The notes beneath the pieces are model-generated. The model searched no databases. It was not told the origin of the DNA and worked only from the letters and a program-made list of their open reading frames with translations. The position numbers were made by a program, and so were the translations under genes. Positions 1 through 5,935 of a DNA stretch of 5,935 nucleotides are shown in pieces. Source of the stretch: Bryobacteraceae bacterium (GTDB lineage Bacteria > Acidobacteriota > Terriglobia > Bryobacterales > Bryobacteraceae); NCBI GenBank assembly GCA_030036985.1, contig JASHSD010000200.1:1-5935 (forward strand). Direction: 5' to 3'. The stretch's first letter is position 1. The number at the start of each line of letters is the position of its first letter.

Positions 1-1749
1 CACGACGAGCGCCCCGGGTCCGACTTCATGTATGACGTGATCAAGACCCTGGGGTTCGAATACGTCTGCGCCAATCCCGGATCGAGCTTTCGCGGGCTGC
101 ATGAGTCCATCCTGAATTACGGCGGCAACAGGAACCCCGAGCTGTTGACCTGCTGCCACGAGGAGTCCTCGGTGGCGATGGGTCACGGCTACGCCAAGAT
201 CGAAGGCAAGCCGCTGATGATCATGGCGCACGGGACGGTGGGTCTGCAGCATGCGTCGATGGCGATTTACAATGCGTTCGCCGACCGCGTACCGGTCTAC
301 ATCGTGCTGGGCAACATCGCCGACGGGACTTGGCGGCGCAGCGACGTGGAATGGGCGCACAGCGTACAGGATTGCGCCGCCATGGTCCGCGACTATACGA
401 AGTACGACGACGCCCCGGTGTCGCTGACGCAGTTCGCCGAATCGGCTGTGCGCGCGTATAAGATCGCGATGACGCCGCCCATGGAACCCGTGGTGCTGAT
501 CGCCGACGCGGTGCTGCAGGAAGAGCCGATGCCGGATGCGGACAAGCGCAACGCGCGGATTCCGAAGCTGGTGATGCCTTCGCCGCCGGCGGGCGATGCG
601 GGCGCGGTGGCGGAAGTCGCGCGGATGCTGGTTGCGGCGGAGAATCCGCTGATCGTGGCGGGCCGCGTTGCCCGCACCCCGAACGCCATCAAGCTGCTGG
701 TGGAACTGGCGGAACTGCTGCAGGCTCCGGTGCAGGACCGGCGCTTCCGTATGAATTTCCCCTCAAGCCATCCGTTGTACAACGGTGGCAGCATCGCGAG
801 CGCCGATCTGATCCTCGGTCTGGAGATTCCGGATTTCTGGAATATGACCCACTCCATGACGCCCTACAACCGCATGGGCATGGAGAGCAGGCCGCTCACG
901 AAGCAGGGCGCGAAGCTGATCACGATTTATTCGGGAGACCTCGGCGAGAAGAGCAATTATCAGGATTTGGGCAGATATGCACCGGTGGATGTGGCGATCG
1001 CCGCCGATGCCGAAGCCACGCTCCCGTATCTGATCGAGGCATGCAAACGGCTGATCACCGATGATCGGAAACGAGCCTTCGCCGAACGCGGCGCGAAGTT
1101 CGCCGAAGCGGCCAAACGCACGAAGGAGCAGTCCATCGCCCAGGCTGCGTACGGCTGGGACGCCAGTCCCATCAGCACCGCGCGCGTGTCGGCGGAGCTT
1201 TGGAACCAGATCCGGAACGAAGATTGGTCGCTTCTGTCGGAGGTCAATCCCTTCTTCAGCAACTGGCCGACCAGGTTGTGGGATTTCGAGAAGCACTACC
1301 ATTACATCGGTGGACACGGCGCGTACGGCGTCGGCTATGGCGCTCCGGCGGCGGTCGGGGCGGCGCTCGCCAACAGGAAGTACGGCCGGTTGAGCGTCAA
1401 TATCCAGTGCGACGGGGACCTGAATTACGCTCCGGGCGTTCTGTGGACGGCGGTGCATCATCAAATCCCGCTGTTGAGCATCATGCACAATAACCGCGCT
1501 TACCATCAGGAATTGATGTACGTCGAGGATGCGGCGGCGCGCGCGAATCGCGGAATCAGCACTGCGCAGATCGGCACCGGCCTCACCGATCCCAATATCG
1601 ATTACGCCACTATGGCCAAAGCTTATGGGATGTATGGGGCGGGACCTGTTTCCAATCCCAACGATCTCGGGCCGGCTATCAGGAAAGCGATTGAAGTCGT
1701 GAAGAAGGGCGAACCGGCGCTGATCGACGTGATCACGCAGCCGCGGTAG
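1..1749 (+). CDS. Thiamine diphosphate-dependent enzyme (acetolactate synthase/benzoylformate decarboxylase superfamily), 5' partial
   Basis: The visible 582 residues show the three-domain layout of ThDP decarboxylases and synthases. The N-terminal pyrimidine-binding domain spans about 10-185, with an NPGSS segment and HEESSVAMGHGYAKIEGKP; the Glu after His (about residue 54) fits the conserved Glu that activates the cofactor. A central Rossmann-like domain spans about 200-345 (NPLIVAGRVAR, SADLILGLEIPDFW). The C-terminal diphosphate-binding domain spans about 430-578 (GGHGAYGVGYGAPAAVGAALA, then CDGDLNYAPGVLWTAV and MHNN). Asp of CDG and the second Asn of NN are the expected Mg2+ ligands; the first Gly of the usual GDG is Cys here. 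An ATG exists at 28, but the frame is open to the window edge and reads HDERPGSDF before it. RPGSDF looks like family sequence, so the true start is probably upstream. No signal peptide is visible, so it is likely cytoplasmic. Substrate is unknown; the enzyme class is secure, but acetolactate synthase activity should not be assumed. It ends in TAG 140 bp before the cytochrome gene. Confidence 0.93.
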   Translation, partial: HDERPGSDFMYDVIKTLGFEYVCANPGSSFRGLHESILNYGGNRNPELLTCCHEESSVAMGHGYAKIEGKPLMIMAHGTVGLQHASMAIYNAFADRVPVYIVLGNIADGTWRRSDVEWAHSVQDCAAMVRDYTKYDDAPVSLTQFAESAVRAYKIAMTPPMEPVVLIADAVLQEEPMPDADKRNARIPKLVMPSPPAGDAGAVAEVARMLVAAENPLIVAGRVARTPNAIKLLVELAELLQAPVQDRRFRMNFPSSHPLYNGGSIASADLILGLEIPDFWNMTHSMTPYNRMGMESRPLTKQGAKLITIYSGDLGEKSNYQDLGRYAPVDVAIAADAEATLPYLIEACKRLITDDRKRAFAERGAKFAEAAKRTKEQSIAQAAYGWDASPISTARVSAELWNQIRNEDWSLLSEVNPFFSNWPTRLWDFEKHYHYIGGHGAYGVGYGAPAAVGAALANRKYGRLSVNIQCDGDLNYAPGVLWTAVHHQIPLLSIMHNNRAYHQELMYVEDAAARANRGISTAQIGTGLTDPNIDYATMAKAYGMYGAGPVSNPNDLGPAIRKAIEVVKKGEPALIDVITQPR

Positions 1750-1753
1750 TGTA

Positions 1754-1871
1754 GTGTCGGGGAAATAACTGGGCAGTTCTATGTGGTTCGGACACGCGAC
1801 TTCAGTCGCGTCTTTAAATGTGGCGCCCCGAAACGCGACTGAAGTCGCGTGTCCAATTATTTCCTGGACAC
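1754..1871. repeat. Nested palindromic intergenic repeat (REP/MITE-like)
   Basis: Positions 1790-1811 and 1833-1854 form a perfect 22-bp inverted repeat around a 21-nt spacer. Each arm is itself almost a palindrome: ACGCGACT-TC-AGTCGCGT in the left arm and the same with central GA in the right. Outside these, 1754-1772 and 1853-1871 are inverted copies matching at 16 of 19 positions, both containing GGAAATAA (TTATTTCC on the right). Aligning the two halves shows about 19 extra bases in the left half, near 1773-1791. The structure suggests a mobile or REP-type palindrome able to form a long hairpin or cruciform. No transposase or clear target-site duplication is visible. It ends 6 nt before the cytochrome's ribosome binding site, so it could also affect RNA folding, mRNA stability or termination. 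The symmetry is certain; the mobile-element reading is inference. Confidence 0.85.
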
Positions 1872-1877
1872 GACGCC

Positions 1878-1882
1878 AGGAG
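1878..1882 (+). promoter_or_regulatory. Ribosome binding site of the cytochrome c gene
   Basis: AGGAG lies 6 nt upstream of the ATG at 1889. This fixes the start there. The in-frame ATG at 1781 lies inside the intergenic repeat region, would translate the palindrome, and would bury the signal peptide. Confidence 0.85.
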
Positions 1883-1888
1883 ACCCTT

Positions 1889-2221
1889 ATGAGGAAGTAT
1901 TTGGTGATTGCTCTGGCGCTGCCGTGTTTGTCGCTCGCGCAGAATGCGGAGAACGGAAAACGTCTTTTTGTGAAGGACGGTTGTTATGAATGCCATGGGT
2001 ATGCGGGACAGGGGACTGTTGCCGGCGCCAGGCTGGCTCCTCCTGTGTTGAATGCCGAAGGGATCGCCCGATATATTCGCAAGCCCGCGGGAGCCATGCC
2101 CGCTTTCAGCGAAAAAGTGGTTTCCGCTCAGGACGTGGCGGATATTTACGCGTATCTGAAAACAATCCCGCCGCCGAAGCCTGTGAAGGACATTCCGCTG
2201 CTGAATCAGATCGAGAAGTGA
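1889..2221 (+). CDS. Small exported monohaem c-type cytochrome (class I-like)
   Basis: This 110-residue protein begins with a Sec-type signal peptide: MRK, then a hydrophobic stretch to about residue 16, with likely cleavage after SLA or LAQ at 17-18. The mature part carries one haem c attachment motif, CYECH (Cys32, Cys35, His36). His36 is the proximal haem ligand, and Met70 in GAMPAF is the expected distal ligand. A C-terminal helix with DVADIYAYLKTIPPP (about 82-96) is the usual end of class I cytochromes c. It is expected to carry electrons in the periplasm after haem attachment by the cytochrome maturation machinery. Mature length (about 92 residues) is normal for the family. The Cys at position 13 is preceded by Pro, so a lipobox is unlikely. 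It lies 139 bp downstream of the ThDP enzyme gene on the same strand and convergent with the large secreted protein gene. Redox partner is unknown. No separate promoter could be recognised in the gap, which the repeat nearly fills. Confidence 0.93.
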   Translation: MRKYLVIALALPCLSLAQNAENGKRLFVKDGCYECHGYAGQGTVAGARLAPPVLNAEGIARYIRKPAGAMPAFSEKVVSAQDVADIYAYLKTIPPPKPVKDIPLLNQIEK

Positions 2222-2240
2222 TTCGTACCCGCTATAAACG

Positions 2241-2281
2241 AAAATCGGCGGCGGGAGTTGATCTCCCGCCGCCGTGGGTGT
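2241..2281. terminator. Rho-independent terminator between convergent genes
   Basis: A perfect 12-bp stem (2246-2257 CGGCGGCGGGAG pairing with 2263-2274) closes a 5-nt loop. Read on the minus strand, the hairpin is followed by ATTTTCGTTTATAG, a reasonable U-rich tail, and it lies 30 bp past the stop codon of the minus-strand gene. On the plus strand the following bases are TGGGTGTTTC, a weak tail, so termination of the cytochrome transcript here is plausible but less certain. Confidence 0.85.
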
Positions 2282-2304
2282 TTCGCATTCAGCCGATGTC
2301 GGCT

Positions 2305-5300
2305 TTAGGGTGTCGCGGACCAGGTCACCGAGCCCACGCCTTCCTCTGACGCGCCGGGCGCCAGAGTCACAGTATCCGTGACCGTGACGGTGGTGGAGAA
2401 CGGACCACCGGTCGCGCCTCCTGCCTGAACGTCATTGCTGGACATTTCCATGCCGGCGACAGCGCCAGGGCCGCTGATCGCGTAGGTCAGGGTGCCCGAG
2501 TATCCGGTAGCGGTGATGACGTAGAGGTTGTCGCCTGAACCAGCGGCCTCGGTCACATACAGCGCGACGACGATGTCGAAATTAGCGCTGCCCGTCAGCG
2601 GGGTCCCGGAAGAATCCGTCGCGGTCACGGTCACGTTATACGTTCCGGCCGGAAGCGTGGTCGTTGTGGTGAGGATACCCGTGTGAGCGCCGATCGACAT
2701 GCCGGTCGGCGTACCCGTGCCCGCAAACGACAGAGTGTAGGTGTAGGGGTACGTACCGCCGGTTGCGGCGATCGTGATCGGCGCGATCGCGGTTCCGTAA
2801 GTGACCGTTTGCGGAACCGTGCCGGTGGTGGTCATGTACAATCCGCCGGCGACGACGATCGTGAAGGTGACTGTGCCTGTTACCGGGGTCGTAGCCGAAT
2901 CGGTGGCGGTGATCGTTACGGTGTAAGAACCGGCGGTATTGGCGCCGGGCTCTCCGGAGATGACTCCTGTGCTTGAAACGAGCGCCATGCCGGTCGGAAG
3001 CAGCCCGGAAGTGAGGCTGTATTGATAGTTGGGAGTGCCTTCGGTCGCCGTGATCGTTGTGGTCGCATTGACCCCGACGGTGGCGTTCAGGACGCCCGAA
3101 CTGAGTCCGCTTGCGTTCACCAGCAGGCGAGGCGTGACCCACATGTTAACGCCATTCTGACTCGACACGCTGTTGATGGTGACCTGCACCGGCAATTGGA
3201 CCGGCGCGGTAACGCCGGCGAGCGATGTAGCCGTCGAGGGGTAATTCGGGTAGAACGGCCCGGCCGTAGAGGACGGGAGTTGCGCGTTGATCTGATAGAG
3301 ACCAGCGACTGTATCCGCCACGAACGCGGCGTAGGTGACATTCGCAGCAACGCCGCCGATGGTGACGGCGACCGCGGAAGGCGTGAAGCAGGGCGGGAAA
3401 TTGCCCGTATTCAGCAGCGCGCTTTGGATCACCGCGCCGTCAATGTTCGTTAACGCCGGGCTCACCGCCGTCGCCGCCTGCAGAGTCGCCATATAGCTTT
3501 CCCCTGAACTCGACGTGGCGCCGATGCAATCCGCCGGTATAAGACCCGTTCCGGCGGTGCTGTTGTCGCCATTGCTTGTGGGCGCGCCGAGCCCCGTCAC
3601 GTAAATCTGCACGGTGTCCGAATCCGTCCCGGTGGACCGCATACCGGCCGGATTACCGCTCGTGATCAGCGAATATGAGGCGCTCAGAACGGCGCCGGAA
3701 CCCTCGCCATCCGAACCGACGGTGAAGATGCCGGGATCGGAAACGGCAATGTTGATTGGGAACGCCGCGCTGTGCAGCACAGTTGTCCCCGTGCCGAAAT
3801 TCGCAACGATGTCGACCGTTTCACTTCCCGTAAAGTTGGTAACGGCGCCCGGAACGATCAGATTGATCTGGCTGTTGGTCGCAAAGAGCAATGGCGCAGT
3901 TCCGATAAGTGTCGTGGTGTTGTGCTGGTAGAACGACACCGAAACAACCCGGCCTGTCGTATCCGGAGCGGGGAGGCCCAGAGTCGTCGGATAGCGCAGA
4001 GTGAGGGCGTCGGGCGATCCGGCAAGGATCTGTGTGCTGCTGCACCCGGTGCCCGCCGAAGAGCAGAAGTTTGCTCCCCAAAGGCTGACCATGTCATAGG
4101 GAGCAAACGTCGGAAGCGTCGGCGGCGTGACTTCGGTGAACGACGACGAGCTGGTCGCGCCCTGAATAATGGGCCCGATGCCTATCGTGAATTGCGCTTG
4201 TCCGGTCGGAATGTTGCTGGTGTTACCGTTGACGATTCCGAGGTACACGGTGCCGCCGCTGCCGGTCGGACTAAAGGGCAGATTCGCGTCCGCGACCGAG
4301 GGCACCACGATGGTCAACGTCATGTTGGACGGATTGATGACGTTGATCGATAGATTCGTATCGGAGACGATCGCATTGCCCGAGACGATGCCGATCCTGG
4401 TTGCCAGCGCGGGGTTTGTTCCTCCCACAAATCCGGTGCCCGTCAGGTTGAGTGTGAAGGGTGTACCGGGGGTTGCCGTCGGCAGGCTCGCGGGTGAAAT
4501 GCCGGTCAGCGTTGCTCCGGGAGACGCTACCGTGACAAGAAAGGTGACAACAGTTGTGGAAGCGGGCGATCCCCAGGTGAAAGTCAGGGTTCCGGTCAGT
4601 ACGGCGCCCGGCTGCGCCGATGCGAACGCCGATGAGCCGAAGCTCACCGCGATATCGGTGCCGAAGCTGTAGGCGAGTCCCGATTGCTCGGCTGCGCTCA
4701 CGACGGGAGCCAATGTCCCACCTGTCGTAATGCTGTACTGGATCGGCGAGTCGGACGATGTAGCGACAACTGTGGCCGTGGGCGGCGACGTGCCGATCGT
4801 CCAATTCAGAGGCACGGAGGTGGCGTTGACCGACAGCGCGGGCGCGGCGTTGTTCACCTGCAAAGTCACTGGTACGGCCAGTGGGAAATATCCGGAGACA
4901 TCGAACAAAACCGTGGCGGTATAGGTGCCCGGCGCCAGAGAGTTGGTGGAAGACGTTGTGGAGAAACGAAGAGACCACGGCGCGGTGCCGGAGGCATTAT
5001 CGACAGTCAGCCAGCTGGGAAGGCTCGCGGTGTTGATGGAAACGTAGGCGCCCGTCACAGTGGAGGTCACGCTGACGTTGGCGTTGGCGGTAGTACCCGA
5101 TCCTTTTACGTACGACAGGATAATATTGGCCGCCGCGGGCACCGGAGTCACCGTGAGGGGGCTGGGGGGCACGATCTGTAATGTGACTGTGAACAGCTTG
5201 TCGGGGGCGGGTGCATTCAGGAGATGGAGAGTGACGGAATGGCTGGAGTTCAGGGCATAGCTATTGCAGCCGCTCGCGGCCGCGATTGTAAATGCTTGCG

Positions 5301-5935
5301 GAGTCGCGCCCGCCGTCCCAGTCGGCGTCGTGGGGTTGATTACCAGCCATGAAGGCGGTGCGTTTCCATCGTTGGTTGTGTCCAAAGTATAGGGCGTGCC
5401 ACCGGTTGCCGTCGAGGTGACTGAAACGCTTTGCGGAGAGCCGGGAGTATAGGTTCCTCCGTTCGCGGAGGTGTACGAGCAGGTAACGGTAACCGCCGCC
5501 GGCGCCACCGATAATGCCGAGGCCGTTTCGGTAACCGTGTCAGTCACGGTTGTGGTAGCATCGGTTGCCGCCGAACCCGAATTCGACGCGGCTTTGAATT
5601 GAAACGTCACAGGGCCGGTGGAAGCTCCCGCGCAACCGGCGGCTACGTTCACCGAGAAAATAATGCCCGCGGTCTGGTTGGTAGTCGAGAGGACCGTCGT
5701 CGCAGGGGGAGTGACCGTCAGACCGCCGGTCGGCGCAACATAGGTAACCGCAATAGTGTTCGTTCCGGTGAGACTTGTGGCCGGTTTTACCGTGATTGAT
5801 GCGGCGGCGCCCGGCCCGGTAGCGGTATTGCACGTGACGCTGACCGCGGCGGTCGGATTCAGAAGGTTGGTCGCATGCAGCGCGCCCGCGCCTATTGTGA
5901 GGCTAAGCAGCGCGGTGAATGCCCTGGCGCCGCGG
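2305..5935 (-). CDS. Large secreted multi-domain Ig-like protein with internal TIGR03437-type domain, 5' partial
   Basis: About 1209 residues are visible, ending in TAA (2305-2307). The frame has no stop up to the right edge, where it reads RGARAFTALLSLTIGAGALHA, the end of a Sec signal peptide (cleavage near residue 21). The true start is therefore just outside the window, and the GTG at 5652 is internal (residue 95). The rest is beta-rich and dominated by Thr, Ser, Ala, Gly and Val, with very few Lys. Likely order: two related Cys-containing sandwich units (about 22-139 and 140-258); two further units with PSWLTV-type and similar motifs (259-363, 365-473); an IPT/TIG-like unit beginning TGISPASLP (475-589); a TIGR03437-like domain (about 590-930); two putative-Ig (He_PIG-like) repeats (about 934-1031, 1032-1124) with LPTGMALVSSTGVISGEP and GTYNVTVTATDSSGTP; and a divergent final repeat (1125-1209). 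No LPXTG, PEP-CTERM or transmembrane anchor is seen at the C-terminus. It is probably extracellular or on the cell surface, perhaps adhesive; the function is unknown. Confidence 0.93.
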   Translation of the reverse strand, partial: RGARAFTALLSLTIGAGALHATNLLNPTAAVSVTCNTATGPGAAASITVKPATSLTGTNTIAVTYVAPTGGLTVTPPATTVLSTTNQTAGIIFSVNVAAGCAGASTGPVTFQFKAASNSGSAATDATTTVTDTVTETASALSVAPAAVTVTCSYTSANGGTYTPGSPQSVSVTSTATGGTPYTLDTTNDGNAPPSWLVINPTTPTGTAGATPQAFTIAAASGCNSYALNSSHSVTLHLLNAPAPDKLFTVTLQIVPPSPLTVTPVPAAANIILSYVKGSGTTANANVSVTSTVTGAYVSINTASLPSWLTVDNASGTAPWSLRFSTTSSTNSLAPGTYTATVLFDVSGYFPLAVPVTLQVNNAAPALSVNATSVPLNWTIGTSPPTATVVATSSDSPIQYSITTGGTLAPVVSAAEQSGLAYSFGTDIAVSFGSSAFASAQPGAVLTGTLTFTWGSPASTTVVTFLVTVASPGATLTGISPASLPTATPGTPFTLNLTGTGFVGGTNPALATRIGIVSGNAIVSDTNLSINVINPSNMTLTIVVPSVADANLPFSPTGSGGTVYLGIVNGNTSNIPTGQAQFTIGIGPIIQGATSSSSFTEVTPPTLPTFAPYDMVSLWGANFCSSAGTGCSSTQILAGSPDALTLRYPTTLGLPAPDTTGRVVSVSFYQHNTTTLIGTAPLLFATNSQINLIVPGAVTNFTGSETVDIVANFGTGTTVLHSAAFPINIAVSDPGIFTVGSDGEGSGAVLSASYSLITSGNPAGMRSTGTDSDTVQIYVTGLGAPTSNGDNSTAGTGLIPADCIGATSSSGESYMATLQAATAVSPALTNIDGAVIQSALLNTGNFPPCFTPSAVAVTIGGVAANVTYAAFVADTVAGLYQINAQLPSSTAGPFYPNYPSTATSLAGVTAPVQLPVQVTINSVSSQNGVNMWVTPRLLVNASGLSSGVLNATVGVNATTTITATEGTPNYQYSLTSGLLPTGMALVSSTGVISGEPGANTAGSYTVTITATDSATTPVTGTVTFTIVVAGGLYMTTTGTVPQTVTYGTAIAPITIAATGGTYPYTYTLSFAGTGTPTGMSIGAHTGILTTTTTLPAGTYNVTVTATDSSGTPLTGSANFDIVVALYVTEAAGSGDNLYVITATGYSGTLTYAISGPGAVAGMEMSSNDVQAGGATGGPFSTTVTVTDTVTLAPGASEEGVGSVTWSATP
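2308..3135 (-). other. C-terminal tandem putative-Ig (He_PIG-like) repeats
   Basis: Two repeats of about 93-98 residues share the order ITAT.G..YxYxL, LPTGM or TPTGM, a TGI/TGV turn, then GTYxVTVTATDS and TGxxxFxIVVA. A third unit, 1125-1209, keeps ITATGYSGTLTYAISG and a VTVTDTVT strand but has lost the PTGM turn. This arrangement is typical of the He_PIG/cadherin-like folds used as spacers in bacterial surface proteins. Confidence 0.7.
3145..4167 (-). other. TIGR03437-like domain within the large secreted protein
   Basis: Visible residues about 590-930 carry the features I associate with TIGR03437. In order they are APYDMVSLWGANF, an LLFATNSQINLIVPG segment, a DPGIFTVGSDGEGSGAVLSA segment, VQIYVTGLGAPTS, VAVTIGGVAANVTYAAFV and AGLYQINAQLPSS. 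Its biochemical role is unknown. It is longer than the roughly 200-residue core I recall for the family, because of two inserts with cysteine pairs (Cys624/Cys631 and Cys803/Cys849). Identification is from memory of the family, not a profile search. Confidence 0.75.
5872..5935 (-). other. Signal peptide (C-terminal part) of the large secreted protein
   Basis: Translation of the minus strand from the window edge gives an Arg-containing n-region remnant (RGAR), a hydrophobic core AFTALLSLTIGAGA and a plausible cleavage site after LHA, followed by TNLLNPTAAVSVTC. No ATG, GTG or TTG codon occurs in frame here, so the initiating codon must lie beyond 5935, probably only a few codons away. Confidence 0.8.

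Noticed and set aside
763..1506. Minus-strand open frame of 247 codons (and a shorter one at 393-857) opposite the ThDP enzyme
   Set aside because: They lie antisense to a well-supported enzyme gene, have Arg/Ala-rich shadow composition and show no recognisable motif. High GC content commonly leaves such frames open.
1790..1854. Reading the palindrome as an ordinary Rho-independent terminator of the ThDP enzyme gene
   Set aside because: The stem is followed by AATTATTTCC rather than a T-run, the loop is 21 nt, and the arms are self-palindromic with further outer arms. This is unlike a standard terminator, although some effect on transcription cannot be excluded.
1754..1871. Reading the repeat as a CRISPR fragment
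   Set aside because: Only one inverted pair is present. There are no direct repeats separated by unique spacers and no cas genes.
1781..1888. In-frame upstream ATG at 1781 that would lengthen the cytochrome by 36 residues
   Set aside because: It would translate straight through the palindromic repeat, lacks a convincing ribosome binding site, and would place the signal peptide internally. ATG 1889 has AGGAG at the right distance and starts directly with MRK plus a hydrophobic core.
2305..2460. C-terminal sorting or anchor signal in the large protein
   Set aside because: The protein ends in VGSVTWSATP with no LPXTG, no PEP-CTERM-like motif, no hydrophobic helix and no basic tail. No anchoring call is supported.
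3772..4353. Plus-strand open frames opposite the large gene (3772-4353, 4169-4672, 4684-5181)
   Set aside because: They are antisense shadows of the same coding region, with no ribosome binding sites or recognisable protein features noticed.
4271..4978. Minus-strand open frame of 235 codons in another frame of the large secreted protein gene
   Set aside because: It is a frame-shifted shadow of the repetitive Thr/Val/Ala-rich coding sequence, rich in Arg and His, with no domain. The main frame is continuous through this region.

Overview
The window looks like chromosomal DNA of an acidobacterium of the Solibacter/Bryobacter type. It is GC-rich. The long minus-strand protein carries what I read as the TIGR03437 domain, a family heavily expanded in Candidatus Solibacter usitatus, set among putative-Ig repeats. 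The first gene resembles thiamine-diphosphate (ThDP) enzymes I associate with the same group. The lineage is inferred from protein style; no rRNA or other marker is present.

Layout, left to right. (1) Positions 1-1749, plus strand: a ThDP-dependent enzyme of the acetolactate synthase/benzoylformate decarboxylase superfamily, nearly complete but cut at its N-terminus by the window edge. (2) Positions 1750-1888: a short intergenic space almost filled by an elaborate palindromic repeat (1754-1871). It has a perfect 22-bp inverted repeat whose arms are themselves near-palindromes, plus an outer imperfect pair of arms. (3) Positions 1889-2221, plus strand: a small exported monohaem c-type cytochrome with a good ribosome binding site. 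(4) Positions 2222-2304: a convergent gap holding a strong GC-rich hairpin that can terminate the minus-strand gene and possibly the plus-strand one. (5) Positions 2305-5935, minus strand: a very large secreted beta-sandwich protein. Its reading frame stays open to the right window edge, where a signal-peptide hydrophobic core can be read, so the true start lies just outside the window.

The ThDP enzyme and the cytochrome are co-directional and could be co-transcribed through the palindrome, but one is presumably cytoplasmic and the other periplasmic, so a shared pathway is only a possibility. The large protein is convergent to them and is probably an independent unit. No tRNA, rRNA, CRISPR array, transposase, phage gene or recognisable defence system was seen. 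The most notable items are the nested palindromic element, the N-terminal extension of the large protein with its repeated cysteine pattern, and a GDG-to-CDG change in the cofactor motif of the ThDP enzyme.
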